Shown here: positions 61,537 to 64,000 of the stretch, piece after piece
Position numbering within the stretch: the first letter of the stretch is position 1
Layout: each line of letters opens with the position of its first letter
Source of the DNA: Archegozetes longisetosus
Taxonomy: Eukaryota; Arthropoda; Arachnida; Sarcoptiformes; Trhypochthoniidae
Assembly: GCA_018873245.2 (NCBI GenBank)
Contig: JAEMBT020000008.1
Coordinates: forward strand, 3,210,001-3,274,000
Length of the DNA: 64,000 bases
Reading direction: 5' to 3'
Notes under the pieces: generated by a model
Database searches by the model: none
Told to the model about the DNA's origin: nothing
What the model saw: only the letters and a program-made list of their open reading frames with translations
Made by a program: the position numbers and the translations under genes

Positions 61537-61949
61537 CTCTAATGTATATGTAAACTTTTCCACAGTCAATATATATTTAAAATACTGATGAATCAAAATT
61601 TAGCTTATATCTTTTATCCAAACCATTTATATCCATGCGTTACTAAATTTTCGAGTCCATTTTGTCAAGCCCTTTGTCTAAACTTGAGCGCAAACTGTTT
61701 CACATTTTTATTTTCTAATTATAATAAACACAACTAAATATTGACTACTTATTTCATTACCAGTTTTCGTGCATTTCACATCAATAGAGACTGAACATCA
61801 AGGTGAAACCACTTTTGATAAATAATACAACAAATTATTTGTTTTAAAACATCACTTTATTTATAACGTAATTCATTATCAATAAGAGAAAAAAGTTAAT
61901 TATGAAGTCATTATGAAGTTAATGATTAAGAAAAACAATTTCAATCAAA
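61537..61949. other. Shared 3' space of convergent STE24 and dUTPase genes
   Basis: Two convergent genes end here. AATAAA-like signals are present (for example AATAAAC near 61724), so both 3' untranslated regions probably lie in this 413-bp gap. Confidence 0.4.
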
Positions 61950-62591
61950 TTATTTATCAATAGAGACACCAGTCGAGCCAAAGCCAGCATCACTTCTTAG
62001 AGTGTCATCTAATTTGGTTTCGACGAGTTCAGTGTCAGCAATTTGTTCGCAGATCAACTGAGCGATTCTATCGCCTCTCTTCACAACAAACTCTTTATCA
62101 TTAAAATTGAATAAAATAACACAAACGTTGCCTCTATAGTCCTCATCAACAACTCCAGCGCCAACATCTATAAAGTGCTTCCAGGCAAGTCCCGAGCGCG
62201 GGGCCACTCGTCCGTAACAGCCGCTGGGAATCGCAACACTTATGTCAGTCTTTATCTGTGATAAAACCATACAGTCCTTATTTTAACTCAAGTTTTTTAA
62301 TGACATATCAAAGTACTTATAGATATCAATAGTTTATACCATTTCTTTGCCCATGGCTGGTATGACATAATCGTAAGCCGAATACAAGTCATATCCAGCT
62401 GCAAATTTTGATCCTCGAGTTGGCGGATACGCGTTTGCGGATAAGCGCTCGAACTTGAGCTGACGTTTAAGTTGCGCGGATGGCGAAACAGGCATTTGGT
62501 CGCTGTATGAACGGCTTGTTAGACTCAAACTATTGTACTTGTGAACTGCTTTTGTTAAGATTCTATTGACCGCTATTCTAGGTGTAAACAT
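61950..62591 (-). CDS. DUT: Deoxyuridine 5'-triphosphate nucleotidohydrolase (dUTPase)
   Basis: Two minus-strand exons, 62591-62340 and 62255-61950 (donor GTATAA, acceptor ATCACAG), 185 residues. It hydrolyses dUTP to dUMP and pyrophosphate, keeping uracil out of DNA. All five trimeric-dUTPase motifs are present: [31 protein letters not shown] with the catalytic aspartate, [11 protein letters not shown], and the C-terminal GFGSTG phosphate-binding arm. The first ~50 residues ([19 protein letters not shown]...) are basic and Ser-rich, compatible with a mitochondrial targeting peptide. A downstream methionine (MPVSPSAQ) could give a nuclear form, as in mammals; that is inferred. Confidence 0.93.
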
Positions 62592-62953
62592 CTCCCGCTT
62601 CTTTTCTCTTCACTAATCACGTCCCTATTGGTAGTTCACTTTCGAGACTATATTCTTATTGTTTATGTTATCATTTGAAAAAGGGGCTCATTATTGAAGC
62701 ATAAATTGATACGTTTTTAGTGTTGTCGCGTACATTTCATCACAGCAAATATTATGCGCATAAACAACTTATCTGTGTTTCAGATATAAATTGTACGTGT
62801 GCTCAGCCCTAAACACGAGTTAAGACTTGGATGTATATCATTAATAAAGTAAAGCTCATGTCATGTTTTCCTAGTAAACATTACTTCAAATTTTAGCCGC
62901 TTTTCTAAACAAATCAATCAATGGAGTAGTCTGCAAATGCCAAATCATTAATT
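62592..62953. promoter_or_regulatory. Bidirectional promoter region between dUTPase and PEX7
   Basis: Only 362 bp separate the start codons of two divergent genes, so both promoters must overlap or abut here. No specific element was identified. Confidence 0.45.
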
Positions 62954-64000
62954 ATGGTATTAAAGTTTCAGACTATTGGTTACAACTGCTATAGTGTCCA
63001 ATTTTGTCCGCAATTACCGCAAAGGATTGGGTGTGTTTCGTCACAAAACTTTGGAATTGCTGGTAAAACAGCCAATCACTTGATTTATCATGGAAGAGTT
63101 TAATAATTATTTGAATCTAATTTATAGGAAGTGGAGCCTTATTTATATGTGATATATTGGGTAATAATACAATCAATTGCAGTCGAGTTCTTCATTGGAA
63201 AAGTGACTCTTTGTATGACTTGTGTTGGGATGAATGCAATTTGAATAACATTTTATGGACCGTTAGCGGAGATGGTTTCGTACAGATTTGGGACACAAAT
63301 AATCAATTTAATGACCAACCGATTAATGTTATTAAAGCACATGATAGAGAAATATATTCGTGCAAATGGTCGACAATAAGGAACGACCCGCCAAATGTTA
63401 TCACAACTTCTTCTGACTTGTCTGTCAAACTATGGGATGCTTTTAGTGCTCAATTGATTAATCAATATTTAGGGCATGAAGCGATTGTTTATTCTAGTCA
63501 ATGGTCGCCTATGATGAGCGGAACATTTGCCACAACTTCTGCCGATTCGACGCTTAGAATTTGGTCTGTAAGAGATTTTAAGCCAACCCTTACTATAAAA
63601 GCTAGTTTTGGTAAATTACTTTTTTAATTCTTTAGTTATTTTTCCTCCTTATTTATAACTTATTTATAACTTTTGATCTTTAGGTGAAGTCTTGTCTTGC
63701 GATTGGAATAAATTTAATGAATTCATAATAATAACTAGTGACACAAACGGTGTAATAAATATTTGGGATATTAGATCACCAGAGAATCCGATATTCGCTC
63801 TTTTAGGCCATTCGAGAGCTGTGAAAGCAGTAAAGTTTTCCCCATTTAGGGAATCAGTTATCGGTTCTGTTTCTTATGATATGACAACTCGCTTGTGGGA
63901 CACACAAGCAGTCGTTAATAATTCATTACTGTTTACTTCTCAACAACACAGAGAGTTTGTTTATGGGTTTGATTTTAACCGTAATATCATTGACCAAATG
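62954..64000 (+). CDS. PEX7: Peroxin-7 (PTS2 receptor), 5' part
   Basis: Exons 62954-63062, 63128-63610 and 63684 to the window end (cut). The product is a WD40 propeller that binds PTS2 signals and carries cargo to peroxisomes. It opens MVLKFQTIGYNCYSVQFCPQ, then QNFGIAGSGALFICD, SDSLYDLCWDE, SGDGFVQIWDT, EIYSCKWST, SSDLSVKLWDA, SQWSPMMSGTFATTSAD, LRIWSVRDFKP, GEVLSCDWNKFNEF, VINIWDIRSPENP and LLGHSRAVKAVKFSP. The order and spacing follow PEX7 from other animals. About the last blade and the stop codon lie beyond the window. Confidence 0.92.

Overview
This is eukaryotic DNA, AT-rich and from an animal. The evidence is short introns (many of 56-65 bp) with GT-AG ends, protein genes of animal type (ZNFX1, SLC43, SLC10, RacGAP1, LDLRAP1, CYP3-clan P450, PBLD/PhzF, ZMPSTE24, DUT, PEX7), and LINE, hAT, mariner and foldback transposon debris. 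Compact introns plus a tandem SLC10 group would fit an arthropod, perhaps a mite or other chelicerate; that placement is an inference. No tRNA, rRNA or CRISPR array was recognised.

Layout. 0-4.3 kb: broken LINE, a palindromic foldback element and a hAT transposase tail. 5.0-11.8 kb (+): a roughly 2,040-residue ZNFX1-type SF1 RNA helicase whose C-terminus is fused to a complete PARP catalytic domain, the most unusual gene of the window. 11.8-13.6 kb: several inverted-repeat elements. 14.1-19.6 kb (-): an intact six-exon SLC43-type transporter with transposons in three introns (a mariner derivative, a palindrome of about 1 kb that itself carries a TA-flanked insertion, and a 179-bp repeat). 19.6-26.2 kb: gene-poor, with one orphan exon candidate. 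26.3-29.4 kb (+): a dead SLC10 copy split by a 1.6-kb palindrome; 29.6-30.1 kb: a second mariner derivative. 32.4-32.9 kb (+): a small coiled-coil/membrane protein whose start codon is divided by an intron. 34.0-35.2 kb (-): LDLRAP1 (ARH)-like adaptor. 36.0-37.7 kb (+): RacGAP1-like protein without its arginine finger. 38.4-40.2 kb (+): cytochrome P450. 43.7-46.4 kb (+) and 53.1-55.3 kb (-): two SLC10 transporters flanking a PhzF-family gene (48.0-49.0 kb, -). 59.3-61.5 kb (+): CAAX prenyl protease STE24. 61.95-62.6 kb (-): dUTPase. 62.95 kb to the end (+): PEX7, cut by the window edge.

The genes do not form one pathway; the gene order looks like ordinary animal synteny with small family expansions (SLC10). 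Exon boundaries were placed by eye from splice signals, phase sums and family similarity, and may be off by a base or two. Three genes (ZNFX1-PARP, LDLRAP1, RacGAP1) each need one extra base to stay in frame, every time next to an A run. That pattern suggests assembly homopolymer errors more than independent gene death.
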